Origin: Allolobophora icterica
Lineage: Eukaryota > Annelida > Clitellata > Crassiclitellata > Lumbricidae
Reading direction: 5' to 3'
NCBI GenBank assembly: GCA_963556255.1
Contig: OY744609.1
Coordinates: 24,202,634-24,266,633, forward strand
Length of the DNA stretch: 64,000 nt
In this document: one piece after another, positions 37,786 through 63,236 of the stretch
Layout of the letters: each line of letters opens with the position of its first letter
How positions within the stretch are numbered: position 1 is the first letter of the stretch
Position numbers and translations under genes: made by a program
The notes under the pieces: generated by a model
Databases searched by the model: none
What the model was told of the DNA's origin: nothing
What the model saw: the letters and a program-made list of their open reading frames with translations, nothing else

Positions 37786-38429
37786 TATGAGTTCTGTCAG
37801 ACAGAGCATGATTCTCGGATAATAGTTGAAACCCACATGTTACATTCCAGAAAAGACTGGGAAGGTCATCCATCCACAGTGGAAAGATTTTCCATTAGGC
37901 AAGAATAATTAGGAACGGTTCCAGTGGTCTAAGTAATGTCAATCTAGCGATCCAAGACAGATCTCGAGGTCCTACAGTTTGACGCATGAGTCACGATATA
38001 CCTTTACCAAGGACTGAGGATGAGTAAGTGAGTAGGGTGAACTTGGATGTATGTATATAAACATATTTCCGACGACACAGTTCTTTGAGTTTGACACATG
38101 TATATGCATTATGCGATAGTTGAGACACTTCTGAAGACCTGTAAGAACCTGAACAAGCGCTGTCCTGAACAAACGGTCGTTACATCGATTCTCTCGAATG
38201 CAAACCAGCAACTGCGCATTTTATTCTTTATGTCTTCGAACGCGTTTTCTTATTCTTATTTGCGCAACTGGATAGCGATCGAATGTCGAGGTAGCACTTT
38301 CGATCTGTTTAGTTCTGTATCCTTGGTTAAGTGACGTATTTGAAAATTCGTACAATAGGATGGAATAATTCTAGGATAGAGTTCATCGGCGAGCTTTTGA
38401 TTGACACAAACACATTCATTATATATATA

Positions 38430-39344
38430 CAGTGCGTCTGATTTGAAAATAGTAGGCGGGTTGAAAATCGATCGCGCTGGATCGAGTAGGCGAGCGATAT
38501 GCGGTCGACCTCAGGAGCTCTTCTGTACATCGTATTTTGTGTAGGTCTATCGTATTCGTAATTTTTCGTATCGCTGCATAAAGTACTACATAGTAGGCCT
38601 ATCTCACTTCAGTTCCGTTATCTGAGTAGGTCTCTTGAAGTGGCGCTATATAAATTCTCAGAATGAATGAATAAATGAACATTCGCTAGAAACCTACCAT
38701 TGACGTAAGATGACGTGTGACGGCTGATTTCACAACGTTGGTTGAACCTTCGGCAAAGGTTGATCACTCATTTTTACTTGACCTGTCAGCCGGCAATCCA
38801 TTCGAATTTTATGGGCGTGCTTTCTGCAGGACTTTCAGTAAAAAAATTCACAGTCCGACGGTTTTCTATTTCGACTACATCACATCGAACGAGTTGCCTA
38901 ATTTCCATGACAGATACATGCTCAACTCAACATTATTATTCGACTTGCTCATCTTCACGGCCATTGCTGTTCAAAATAATTTTCGAAATTGGTGATGTAG
39001 CGGATGATTGATATCACTCGGCGTGAGGAGTTGCCCGTGTTGTTATGGCCAATCATATTGCACGAAATTGATCAGTCAGCAATAATTAGGACAGGTCACG
39101 GCACGCATTCACCGCTGCCGCAAGTAAGTAAATTAAGTAATCTCAATTAGGTAAATAAAATAATGAGCTGGCTCCAGGTTCATCTATCGTCTTGAAGTCT
39201 AACTCAAACTCAGCGAGCTACGACCGACTTTTACCGACGGTTAGAAGCCTTCGACCAGGCGAGCGGTAAATCGCTCTCCGGTTCTTTTGCTAGGCGAGCG
39301 ACCAAGAAGAGCGATCGATCGCTCGCCTTAAATCAGACGCACTG
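38430..39344. mobile_element. hAT-like element with CAGTGCGTCTGATTT ends
   Basis: The two termini CAGTGCGTCTGATTTGAAAA and (reverse complement) CAGTGCGTCTGATTTAAGG are flanked by TATATATA on each side. Nested cgatcgatcg palindromes lie near the right end. A 92-codon frame at 38717-38995 matches no family I know. Confidence 0.75.
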
Positions 39345-39947
39345 TATATATATATGTATATATATGTATATATATATATATATATATATCCCTCGTACCC
39401 CCCACAAATTACGCCTATGCGCGCATCGTTTCCAGTTTCTCCAAACCACCATCTCTTCCTTCTCCTTCTCTCCTAGCCTAATTTAACCGATCTCTTGTTC
39501 TCCTCCAATCTGCAATTCCTTCACGTACAGCAAGAGTCCCTTCTGTTTTCACGTGAAACCATTGGTCCACAGCTAATAGGTCTATTGACCTGCCACTCAA
39601 TTAGTTTTTACTTTTACACTAAGTCGAGGTATAGCTTAGTTAGAATAAGCCCGCTTCAGAGCTCGTCTTCAACGTGGATTGAATCAGTTTTTAAACTTTT
39701 CTTCTTTTCCTCTAAATCGGTCACTGTATCTGCGGACCACGAGCAAGTTCAGAAACTAAGAGCATAACTGCCTATCAACTGTTGCTTGCTATATATCAAT
39801 CGGAGCTATGCGAATACAAAAGATAAAATAGCGCACTGAATATGGGAGACGTCGATGTGCAAACGTTATCGAATTTCTTTGACGACAACGATAAACATTT
39901 CGGTAGAAAATCCATGTCAAGAATACATAGGCGATGATAGTGTAGAA

Positions 39948-40255
39948 CAGCGGTTCTCAACCTTTCCAGACTCAAGGACCACTTATAAATTTTGGGTCTC
40001 GGTCGCGGACCACCACTAAATATTGTGCCAAAAACAAATTAATACAAAAGAAATTTTTGCCATAAATCCGCGCAGTATTAATTTCATGCTGACTCTAGCG
40101 ATTGAAATAAAACAGAAAATTTAAAAATTGACAAAATTTGTCTGTTTGCATGTTTTTAATTGTAAAAAATATAAATTGTAGGCCCTGCTCGCGGACCACC
40201 AGGCATATGGCCGCGGACCACCAGTGGTCCGCGGACCACAGGTTGAGAACCGCTG
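39948..40255. mobile_element. 308-bp hAT-type MITE upstream of gene 2
   Basis: Terminal repeat CAGCGGTTCTCAACCT is at the left and CAGCGGTTCTCAACCTGTGG (reverse complement) at the right. The perfect duplication GTGTAGAA is at 39940-39947 and 40256-40263. It ends 143 bp before the start codon of the second fibrinogen-domain gene. Confidence 0.93.
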
Positions 40256-40328
40256 GTGTAGAAGACGGTCTCTTGCAAGGCGTCGGCTGCAGCACCCGGT
40301 TATAGGATGGTTCGATACCCAGCGAAAA

Positions 40329-40337
40329 CTATTTAAG
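40329..40337 (+). promoter_or_regulatory. possible TATA-like box of gene 2
   Basis: The sequence CTATTTAAG lies about 65 bp before the ATG at 40399 and is the only TATA-like word in the short upstream region after the MITE. The call rests on position and sequence only. Confidence 0.3.
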
Positions 40338-40398
40338 GATGACGTATCTCGAGTCTTCTTCTTAAACTGGAGACTTCATTCGCCGCTAAAACGCTGCA

Positions 40399-53517
<13,119 letters not shown>

Positions 53518-53828
53518 CTCTCTGCACGCCATCTGCGCATGATGTGAAAACTCTAAAGTAGTGCCTGCTATAGTCAAAGCAACGGACAAGGAAAATGACC
53601 GTCCTAGATTAGATTACTTTAAAAGATCGATCGATTATTAACAATAGCCTAATATTAGGCTATCTGTCACAAGTGTGTTACAATTAGGCCTATAGCTTGG
53701 TGAGTCCGTTCTGATTTTGCTTATCCTTTCTTAGTGGCCTAAATAACCGACTTTTTCATTCTGTGTGAATCCTTTGTTTTTCAAATCCATGATTAGACTT
53801 TCAGAGGCTCGTTTACAGAAAACGGGGC

Positions 53829-54106
53829 CATAGGCGCAAACATTTTTTGGGGCCCTTCTGAGCTTGATGTTATTTTGCACAATTGCACAAAATGAATCAT
53901 AGCCCAAATGAACAAAACAATTATAAACTGTAATAATATAGGCCTACTTTTAAGTGAATGCTAAACTGTACAAAAATAGAAAATAGGTTATATTTAAAAT
54001 AATTCAATTTTCAAAATGTTATTTTTTATAATTGGGAACAAATACTTTCATTCGCTTGGGCCCTCCGAGATTTGGGGGCCCTATATGCGCACCTAGTGCG
54101 CCTATG
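53829..54106. mobile_element. possible MITE with CATAGGCGC ends
   Basis: The left end CATAGGCGCAAAC and the right end (reverse complement) CATAGGCGCACTAGG resemble hAT termini. Target duplications are not visible. Confidence 0.5.
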
Positions 54107-54139
54107 CGTAAACGCGCCTCTGTAGACATAATTTTATGA

Positions 54140-55440
54140 TAATTGAAGTGACGTAACACATGCCTCTATATCTCTAAATCTAAAATTAAAACAATGGACG
54201 CGTCTCACGATTTAAATGACGTAGGCCTAACAATAGGCCTTTATTCTCTAAATTTAAACTTAATAACATTAATAGACATTTTTATAGACCTAATTGAACT
54301 GACATGAGGCCTTTATTAAAGTTTATTCTCTAAAACTAAGACCAAAGTGTAGGCCTAGGCCTATAGATAATAGACGTGTTCTATAATCGAAATCGAAATG
54401 ACATACGTATAACAATATACCGTAGTCTTATAATTCTCTAACTTTAAACTTAATAACAATAGACTTTTTCTTAATTTCAGCAGGAGCCTAACGTAAAGAA
54501 GGCCCTATTCCCAAAATCTGAAATTAATAATAATAGACGTTTTATACAATTGAAATGACGTGACAATAAGCCTCTATTTTCTAAATATAAATCTTAAAAT
54601 ATATAATAACGGTAGACTTTCTCGTAGTTGAACTGATGTAACAATTAAAGGCCCTTATTCTCGAAATGTAAACTTATAGGCCTAATGACAAAACACTTTC
54701 GCATAACTGAAGTGACGTAACAAAGGCCATATTTATTCTTTAAATGTAAACTTATAATGACAAAATACTTTTGCATAATTGAAGTGACGTAGGCTAACAA
54801 AGGCCTATTCTCTAAATCTAAAAATTACTAATAATAGATGTGTTTCATAATTGAAGTGACGTAACAATTAATAGGCTTTTGTTCTTAAAATTAAAACTTA
54901 ATAACAATAGACGTGTTTCATAATTAAAGACTAAAGTGACGTAAAAGGACCTTATAAAATTTATATATTTCTTAAAATTTAAATTTACTAATAAAAATGT
55001 GTGTCACAATTTAAATGACGTAACAATAGGCCTATATTTTCTAGATTTAAAATTTACAAATAATAGGTGTTTCATAACTGAAGCGACCAGACAACATGCG
55101 TTTATTCTTAAAATTTTAAATTATTAATAGGCCTACTAGACGTGGTTCATAATTGAAATGATGTAACAATTGATCTGTTGGTTTATTCTCTAAATCAAAC
55201 AGTTTTAATAATGAAGGTGTTTCATAACTGAAATGATTAACAATGGGCCTTATTCTCTAAATTTTAAATTATTAATAAAAGTGTTTCATAAGTTAATCAT
55301 TAATAATAGACGTTTCATAATTTAATTGACGAAACAATAGGCCTAGGCCTTGATACTTAAAATGAAATGATTAAACATGACGTTTTCATAACTGAAGTGA
55401 CAACAATATAGGCCTTCATTTTTAAATTAAAAATTTATAA
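54140..55440. repeat. diverged minisatellite of 60-80 bp units
   Basis: At least 15 units of the type 'cataattgaagtgacgtaac aatagg cctttattctctaaat ttaaacttaataat agacgtttt' run in the same orientation over 1.3 kb. No frame is conserved between units. Confidence 0.85.
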
Positions 55441-56276
55441 TAAACGTACGTGTTTTCTTAAAGTGGGTTCAGGTACACCTCGAGCCCCCACATTATGCCT
55501 GTATGGTTGGGGGTTCAAATTCCAGATCTTTCTGTTTCACTAGCGCCCCTAGCGAAGTCAGTAAAATGCGTACATGAATTTGTCTCATCCGGCTTAATTG
55601 CCACCAATCCTCAGCTGCGAACTCAACTCACCCCCTGATCACTTATCCTATATTCACCAAACCCAATGTTGAGTCATCTCCCCATCCCCAACCCAAATTA
55701 ACATTCTGTACGTCATATCAGTTCCATCGACCTTGGTGCATTCAAACTCGACATTGAATTCTCCCCTCTCGTAAATCCCCAACTAAGCCAGGCAGGCAAG
55801 CTGTTCACTTTTAAACAATGGTCATCAAACTACCCGCATCGACAGCACGTGCAAGATCTCTCGGACAAAACATATACCGGTATCCCGGATAATGGAATAT
55901 TTATAGCTATTGCTTGGAACTTCACCTGACTAGACCTGCCTTCTTTATTGGTCTGATAGGCCAATGGGTTTCTATACTCAAGAGTTTGACTTCAAGATAT
56001 ACGTAGATCTCTCCACATTTTCGATAACGTTTACAGACCAGTCAGGAGTGCACCTTTACGAAGGAGCTTCCTATGATTTCCTATGAAGTAGCTAGGTTAG
56101 TCAGAGTTCTTGGTAGGTCAGAGTTAGTTGAGTGGAATGAGCATTCTATCAGACACAGCACAGTTTCAGACCGGCATGTCTAGTGCAAAAGTGACACTAG
56201 CTGTTCGTCTTGAGAAGACTATAAATTTAGTTCTTGTAGTTATGTAGTAATCGTCTGTGTAGCCAATCGAACAATA
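55441..56276. other. no recognisable gene
   Basis: This stretch is C-rich on the plus strand at 55600-55800. It may be the upstream part of the LINE copy that follows, but no motif supports that. Confidence 0.35.
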
Positions 56277-56950
56277 ATGCGCCCAATACTTGATTACAAG
56301 ACCGCCTGCACAATAGCCACCTCAGTTGTCCATTCCAAACTTGATTACTGTAATTCCCTTTTCTATACCATCGACTCTTCTCAGATAAAACTCCTGCAAA
56401 CAGTCCAGAATGCCCTCGCCCGCGCAGTCACCATAACTCCCAAACACTGCCACTGTTCTGAAATCACTTCATTGGCTAAAAGTCCATCAGCGCATCCATT
56501 ACAAAACTGTATCTCTTACCTACAATTAACGCCCTTCAAACTGCTCAACCTTCTTACATTCGCCAGCTATTCACCATCCAACCGTCCGGGTCAACTCACT
56601 CATCATCTTATCTTTCTCTGTCTCGGCCTCCAGTCGAGATCTCCTCTTAAATTCTGCAACCGCTCCTTAGTCTATGCTGCACCGGCTCTTTGGAATGATC
56701 TGCCAAAAGATCTCCGCCAGCTATTTGCTTATCCTCCTATCTTGCCTGTTAATTTCAACTCTCCTCCGCTTGCACTGTCCTCCGACCACCGCTCTTTTCC
56801 AACTCTTCAAGCTATCCTATTCCTGATTGCACTCCTGCGCCATCACACAACCACAATCATCAACGATTACCACCGTAGGCCTAGCACCCTGCTGTCTCCT
56901 CGGCTTGACCACCCCGGACTCTGACCTGGCACGGACAAGGCGGCCTGGCT
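56277..56950 (+). mobile_element. CR1-like LINE C-terminal fragment
   Basis: The open frame encodes VVHSKLDYCNSLFYTIDSSQ, LLQTVQNALARAVT and VYAAPALWNDLPKDLRQLF, the thumb and end motifs of CR1-like reverse transcriptases. It is truncated on the 5' side. Confidence 0.85.
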
Positions 56951-57531
56951 ATTGCGGACTTGATTTGATATAGCGCCGGTGTATAAGCTGCATGATCTCC
57001 CTGAACTGGCTTTTGTGTGGCGCTGAGAAATTTCGGAGATTTATACTTATATTTACTGGCTGTAGTGACATAACTACATGTACCAAATTGGTGCAGACGT
57101 TTGCATGGCTCATAACCGTCGGATCACCTTCAGTGCATTTTGCTGACCACTCTCTACCCTATCTATGGCCTTACTTAATGAACCTCTTGCTGCGCCCTGT
57201 GGGGTCTTCAATGGCAGAAAATAGAATTCGTGGTTATTTTTCAGTGGCACATACGAGTCTAATCCAAGTCCCTTACTTGGCTTCAGGTTCTCAAAACTTT
57301 TAAAATTAATAACTTATGACACATATAAGACTTAATAATGGTCATTATTGCTGTTATTCAATAATTGATAGTCATAATTAACAGATGCACAACGACACAC
57401 GTTACCACGATTAAAAAATTAAACTTTTACAACAGTTCATTCTAATGCAATACATCAACTTTAAAGCTGTTTTCTACGAATTATGACAGAAAAAATTGAA
57501 GAACTCCATAAGTCCAGAATAACCGCTCTCA

Positions 57532-57536
<5 letters not shown>

Positions 57537-57620
<84 letters not shown>
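57537..57620. repeat. (TA)n microsatellite
   Basis: About 84 bp of uninterrupted TA. Confidence 0.97.
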
Positions 57621-57689
57621 TTGTAAATTTCTTTTGATGCAATGCTGCATTTCTCATGTACCTCACATGAACCCTTAAGCTTAGTATTA

Positions 57690-57985
57690 TGGCCGTCACA
57701 AGAAGGGCTGTCTCCTTAAGCTGAGCCTTGAGAGGGAGCCTTCGGTTAGAATTGTTAGCGACTTCAATTTACTTATCCTGAGTACATGGGGTAGTTGGAA
57801 AGTCCTCTCCCTTGCTGCCTGAGCTTCCCACTGACTCATTATACTCATCATAGCCGAGTTGGCTAGGGGTACAAATGGAGCAGAAGTCTCAAAACAAATT
57901 TTCACCCTGGCAGGAATTTGAAGTCCCAACCTTACTGACAGTCCAGCATGCTAACCACTACTCCACTAGATTATCGCGCATACCC
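57690..57985 (-). mobile_element. tRNA-derived SINE, minus strand
   Basis: The reverse complement begins with a head similar to the one at 51530 (agtggagtagtggttagcat) and contains gagaggactttccaac. Its tail lies near 57700. Confidence 0.65.
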
Positions 57986-58706
57986 CATGAGTAAAATTAC
58001 CTCAGTTCTTTGGGCCCAGTTAGACTTTCTGCCTTTATACTCCTTTCTCTTCCATTCTAGATTAAATGGGACTCAACTGGATGAAGACAGGTGCTAATTA
58101 CATCAATTAAATGTAGTCGAGTCAAATTATGAAAATTTGGGGTGGCTCTAATTGTAGAAAGTCTTGTTGCCTTTAAAGTTTACACTGAAGCACTCTCAGT
58201 GACGAGAAGCGATTTGCACTGTCATTGTCAAACAGAAAAAGATGTCAGTATAGCCTATCGCTTCTGACACTTGCACTGTTAAAACGTTTAAGGCGAATGC
58301 CGAGTTCGCTTGTATTCGACTGATCAATCAGAGAAAAATGATTCCTTCAACATGGAGGCAATTTAAGAAGCAAAAGCAGAAATCTAAACACAAAAACCAT
58401 ATTCTGACAGGCTGATCATTTGCCTCAGAAACTATTTTAAATTCAGTTCCTTTCCTCGGTGATTCAGACAATTAACTCATTTTTGAAAATAATAAATAAG
58501 AAACCGACACAAACTCAAAACAAAACTCTTGATTCTACTTTGGTTCCTGTCAAATAAAATCCATTCGAAGGTATCACTATTCAAACATGCTATTAACTAT
58601 TTTGGATTAGTTCAGATCCATTCTACCATTTGTAAGTTTAGATGTATTGATCTTATATAAATACACAGCACATTTGAATACCTCATAAAGGTGTTTATAT
58701 ATATTC

Positions 58707-58718
58707 ATTTATTTATTT
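58707..58718 (-). terminator. probable polyadenylation signals of PGGHG-like gene
   Basis: The minus strand reads AATAAATAAATG about 150 bp after the stop codon at 58865, giving two overlapping AATAAA hexamers. Confidence 0.5.
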
Positions 58719-58864
58719 ACAACAGCGATTACAGTAGCACCAGGAATGCACAAGTGACACAACAGGATAAAATCAACATTTCATGATTGTGAAGCAATCG
58801 AAAGCGAGTGAGCCTCCATTTTATGTCAGTCGGACAGCTGCCCAAACAAAGCCACACAAAACAC

Positions 58865-61754
58865 TTACAACTTTTTAATATTTGGAAAAGGTGCATTGGC
58901 TGGAAAAATCGATGCTTTCCTTCTCTGAAATCGTACTCGGTCTTGAACGTTAAGGGTGTGAACCTCCTCTGGGTCATAGATATAGAGGGTGAGAAGTGCT
59001 GCCCTCTGCAGGCGACCAGTGACGACTATCACTGCTTCGTCAGGGTAGATGTACAGGTCAAGACTTGAGCCCAAGTAGTCGACCCCGATGAAATGCATCT
59101 CCGTGACTCCATCTGGTAAGGTGGGGTCAAGGTCTAGCCGATCGCTATGAAGACGGACACCTGCATATCCATTGATGAGCGACTGAAGGAATGTTCCCAT
59201 TCCAGACAGGTAGTTGGAAGCATACTGGGCACCGGCAGTTCGGTTAGTCCAGACCTTTGTAAATCATTGCAAACTTAAAAAATTTTCATACACATCTGAT
59301 AATAAACAACAAAACAGAATTGTTCATGTTTGTACCTATGTATGGATCTTGATCTTTATTAGCGCCACTTAAACCAATCTCTCAAAGCACATCACTTACC
59401 CACTGGCTTTACCCTCCCTCTTCGTCCACACTCAAGGTCGTGTAATCAGATACTTGTCCAGAGCCCCTCAAAGGCAAAATCCCATATGTTCGTTTTGCCA
59501 GGTCTTTGTTGTCTTTCCTGTCTCAGCTTAAGACCTGCCTTGTAATTTCATGTGTATCACTTGAACAGGCCCTGTACAAATATGTGATATCAATTACAGT
59601 TAACAAGTCATTGATTTTCTATCTAGAAGAGATAATGACTTCCTTTGGGAATTTCCATTTAGACTAACCTGGAATTCATTGCGGATGAACCACAGTTGTT
59701 TCTGGAATGCTGCGCTTGCTCTTTCACGATCACCGACCTCTAGCCAACCGATGGCATGCATTGCCCATGTCATTGGTGATGTTCTGGGATCCAAAACCTA
59801 AATTATTTACAGCCATGCAACTGAAAACTTTAAATACTGTTGTTGTGAGTTTAAAGAGAACTACACAGAAACTCCCTTTCCATTATAAGTTTAACACATT
59901 AATGACGGGCTGCATTGGTTTCCCAGGCGCTTTTAGAACACTCTCGTCGTTAAAGTGTTAAAGGGAACTAGACTGAAACTCCCTTTCAGAGCCAAGTCTA
60001 TCAGATAGTGTCTTATAACTAGGGCTGTACCGAATAGTTGATTATCACTATTCGGCCGAATACGAATAGTTGGACCAACTATTCGGCCGAATACGAATAC
60101 GAATACGAATAGTGTACAAAATAGTCTACCGAAAACATTCAAAATTTCAAATATAAGCAAAAGTTTCAGTAAAGTAAATTTAATACATAAACTAAAAGTG
60201 AACAGCTAACCACATGCAATTTTTGAATCCTTCTGCCAGTCTGTGTAAAGTAGAAATGGAACTAATTTAACTAAACTTAGAAATTGTCACTTACTTAACG
60301 CTCACTCCACTCGCTATAGCAGCCGCATATGCAGACACAGATGTCACGTGACCACTATTCGTATTCGGTCCGACCTCTACTATTCGGCCGAATACCGAAT
60401 AGTTGTTTGGCCCACTATTCGGCTCCGAAGCGAATACGAAGCGAATATTCGGTACAGCCCTACTTATAACAATGTTTTCAGATACCAGTTTTGCATTCGA
60501 TCACACAGTGGTGGGTATCACTCAATTTAATTTGCATTTTATACTTTCAATTATTTATCACCAGAATTTACAATACAACATACATAAAAACAGTCTGTGA
60601 TAGCGAGCCTCTGATACATTATGTTTCTCAAGATTACTGTAACCAATTGCTTTCAACAACACTGATGAATACTCTTCCACAACAAACAACAAAAGACCAA
60701 ACTTACAGATTCATAGTAATTCAGGTCGTTTTTACGGATATTCTTGAACATGCTTCGGAGAAGAGGATATCCAAGCAACACAGCGTCTGCCTCTCGAACC
60801 AAAGAGTCTACAACATTTTAAATCACTGAATCGTATAAAATTAAAGCCAATGTTTTTGTTAAATAAATATCAGTTTTAAAAGCAACACGTGGTTGCATCA
60901 AATCCCAACTGCCAATTTGCAAGAACGTCAAGTGAGTTCACAATCAGACAACATTCAGAGAAAGTTCTCTGCCAAACAATACAGCAGCAACTAAAAAACT
61001 TAATAGACATGCCAAACAAAACTGTGATACACATTACAGGTAACATAATTGCAAACTTTATCTATCTCAGGCAGAAAACTACTTAACAGCATAAAATTCT
61101 AGTCTCTCTGAAGTTTTTCATAAACCACTTTGCCGTTTCAATACAAGAATGCGAAAATTTTGAAACTTCTCCACGTATGGTAGAAGTTTCTTTCTTGTCT
61201 TTCTTGTATTAAAACTATCACAACTTACCAGACTGCAGCAGTACAGTAAGTAGGCTTACCAACAAACTCCAGACCAGCAGAAAGGTAGGGTGCGATAAGA
61301 TAGTGTAGGGTAGTATAGAGAATGATAATATTGGTTTAGATATGCTGGATATGCCGCAGTGAATTAGGGAATATTCACTGGCATAAGTACACCAGTAAAT
61401 ATTCCTAATGTTTTGCTAGCATGCTAGCTTTGTCTACACTAATCAAAGAGAAATAAACAAAGTGATAAACGAATGAAAAACTGTGAATTGGTTTCCTAAA
61501 CCTCTTCGATAGAAATCAAATGCAGGGTGGAGTTCTGCAGCCTCATCATAAGGCACGACAATATCTGATGCAAACGACTTCCAGTGATTTGCTCCCGTAT
61601 CATTCTGACCAGACGAAAGGAGGGAGACGGTGTCCAGAGCGTTATGAATCATGTCATTCACAAATGGTGAATTGCTCACAAAGCCATGACTGTCATCAGC
61701 TGGAAGAACATCTAAAAAATACATTTAAAATTAAGACAATGTCCTGTTGAACTG

Positions 61755-61795
<41 letters not shown>

Positions 61796-63236
61796 CGCGC
61801 ATGAATGTGCAAGCCTGTGTGTGCATATGTGTGTAGTACCCCCAACATTTATTATTCACTTAAGAGTCCTGGTTCCCAACAACTCAACTAACCGTTCCTT
61901 ATCATTCATTGCTCAGATGCCCTCCTCTCCAATCACTCAAATGCTCCTGTCAAATGCAGTGAATTTAAATGCTCTAAATGCTCTAATATTCCCCGTTCAA
62001 ATGCACTGGATCCATAAAATTCGTTGCCCAAATGTTCTGGTTCCAAACAATTAACAAATCATATGCTATGGTTTACAAGCACTTAGGACATACTGTTGAC
62101 AGAACATTTGTCGTCCTTGCAAGTAAGTTTCGCAATGAGAAAATGTCCGATGTCAGTGACGAGTTGGCCAAACTGTCTTGCGATGGTAGTCGAGACATTG
62201 GTGGCATAAAGCAACTGCTGGACGGCAAACGCAATGCCAGCCGACACAAACGGAGATGACGCACCTCGCTTTGAATCAGAATTCAACTCAACACCTACAA
62301 TCAACATAAAGTCTGACATAAAATCCAAATCAATGCAAGTATCGTTCGGTATTTGCACATTTAAAGAGATGTAAATTTTCAGCCAAGCATTTAGGCCCCT
62401 CCATATGGAACAAGATACCCATTGAAATTCGTCAAACGATCAATCTGTATACGTTTAAAAAGATGCTGCACGCTCACTTAACAAGTAATTTAATAAACAA
62501 ATACCACTGCATACTCACTGGTCTTATTAGTTAGAGCTATTAGTTAAGCTATTAGTTAAGCTACAGTATCAACTAAACTACTGTTAACTATCAGTTTAGG
62601 GTGAATAGCCCTAAGAACAAACTCCAACTAGAAAGCAACTCCAACCAATAACAAAACTCATCACAATAACAATAAATTATTCAAATGAAGTGCTAACCAG
62701 GATCCAGGCCCTTAGCCAGAAATACAGAGTAGCCCGTCCAAAAGCATTCGAAGTCGTGACCGCCCGACGCCGTGAGCGTACAAAGTTGCGACCGCCTGAA
62801 GTCCCGCCGCCATACGAGTCCGACTGCAATGCCCCTGTGCTATTTACAGAGCCTAAAATCAACCTGTCCTCCTTACAGAACTGTTATCTGAACGCTCGCA
62901 GTGGCTCTAGAGAAGAAGCTGGATGGTGCTGGATGCGATTCGTGCACAATTTATGCTCGTCCAAAAACATTTTCACCCGTCCTTTGGACCGGTGGCTGGC
63001 TAAGGGCCTGCCAGGAACCCTGTATCCTGTACACAGCAGACATGTGGTTTACCTGTTGCTCCACTTTCCCAAGGGAACATCAGACCAGTGAATTTCAACT
63101 GGTCAGCATTGAACTTCGCTCCACTGGAAAGGCGGTTCCTGGAGCTGAGCATGATCGCAGAAAGTGTTGGATGGAAAAGCAGAACAGGTGGAAACATCCA
63201 CAGCTCCTGATCCCACATGACATGACCCTGGTAGTC
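58865..63236 (-). CDS. PGGHG: PGGHG/ATHL1-like GH65 glycosidase, 3' half
   Basis: Six minus-strand exons join in frame: 63236-63053, 62294-62094, 61711-61502, 60807-60707, 59797-59669 and 59254-58865, giving 404 residues plus stop. All boundaries are GT-AG and all phases agree. Landmarks of the family are DYQGHVMWDQELWMFPPVLL, FTGLMFPWESGATG, ADAVLLGYPLLRSMF, SPMTWAMHAIGWLEVGDRER and YLSGMGTFLQSLINGYAGVR. Known members remove glucose from glucosyl-galactosyl-hydroxylysine of collagen. The (alpha/alpha)6 catalytic part starts at the first exon seen; earlier exons lie beyond the window. The sequence departs from the family at several active-site positions (PADDSH where PDE-Y-H is usual), so activity is uncertain. 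Introns hold a hAT MITE, SINE and LINE debris. Confidence 0.85.
60020..60462. mobile_element. 443-bp hAT-type MITE in PGGHG intron
   Basis: Terminal repeat TAGGGCTGTACCGAATA is exact at both ends. The perfect duplication CTTATAAC is at 60012-60019 and 60463-60470. The body repeats cgaatacgaatag and attcggccgaata. Confidence 0.93.
61759..61789. repeat. (GT)n microsatellite
   Basis: About 15 GT units followed by gcgcgcacgcgc. Confidence 0.95.
62690..63000 (+). mobile_element. possible LINE ORF fragment in PGGHG intron
   Basis: A plus-strand frame at 62690-63091 is open for 133 codons. It contains INLSSLQNCYLNARSGS, reminiscent of the start of CR1-like endonuclease domains (LNARS). Its 3' third overlaps the first PGGHG exon on the opposite strand and cannot be real there. 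Confidence 0.35.

Noticed and set aside
62690..63091. Plus-strand 133-codon frame as a gene
   Set aside because: Its end overlaps the strongly supported PGGHG catalytic exon on the minus strand; at most the first part is a LINE relic.
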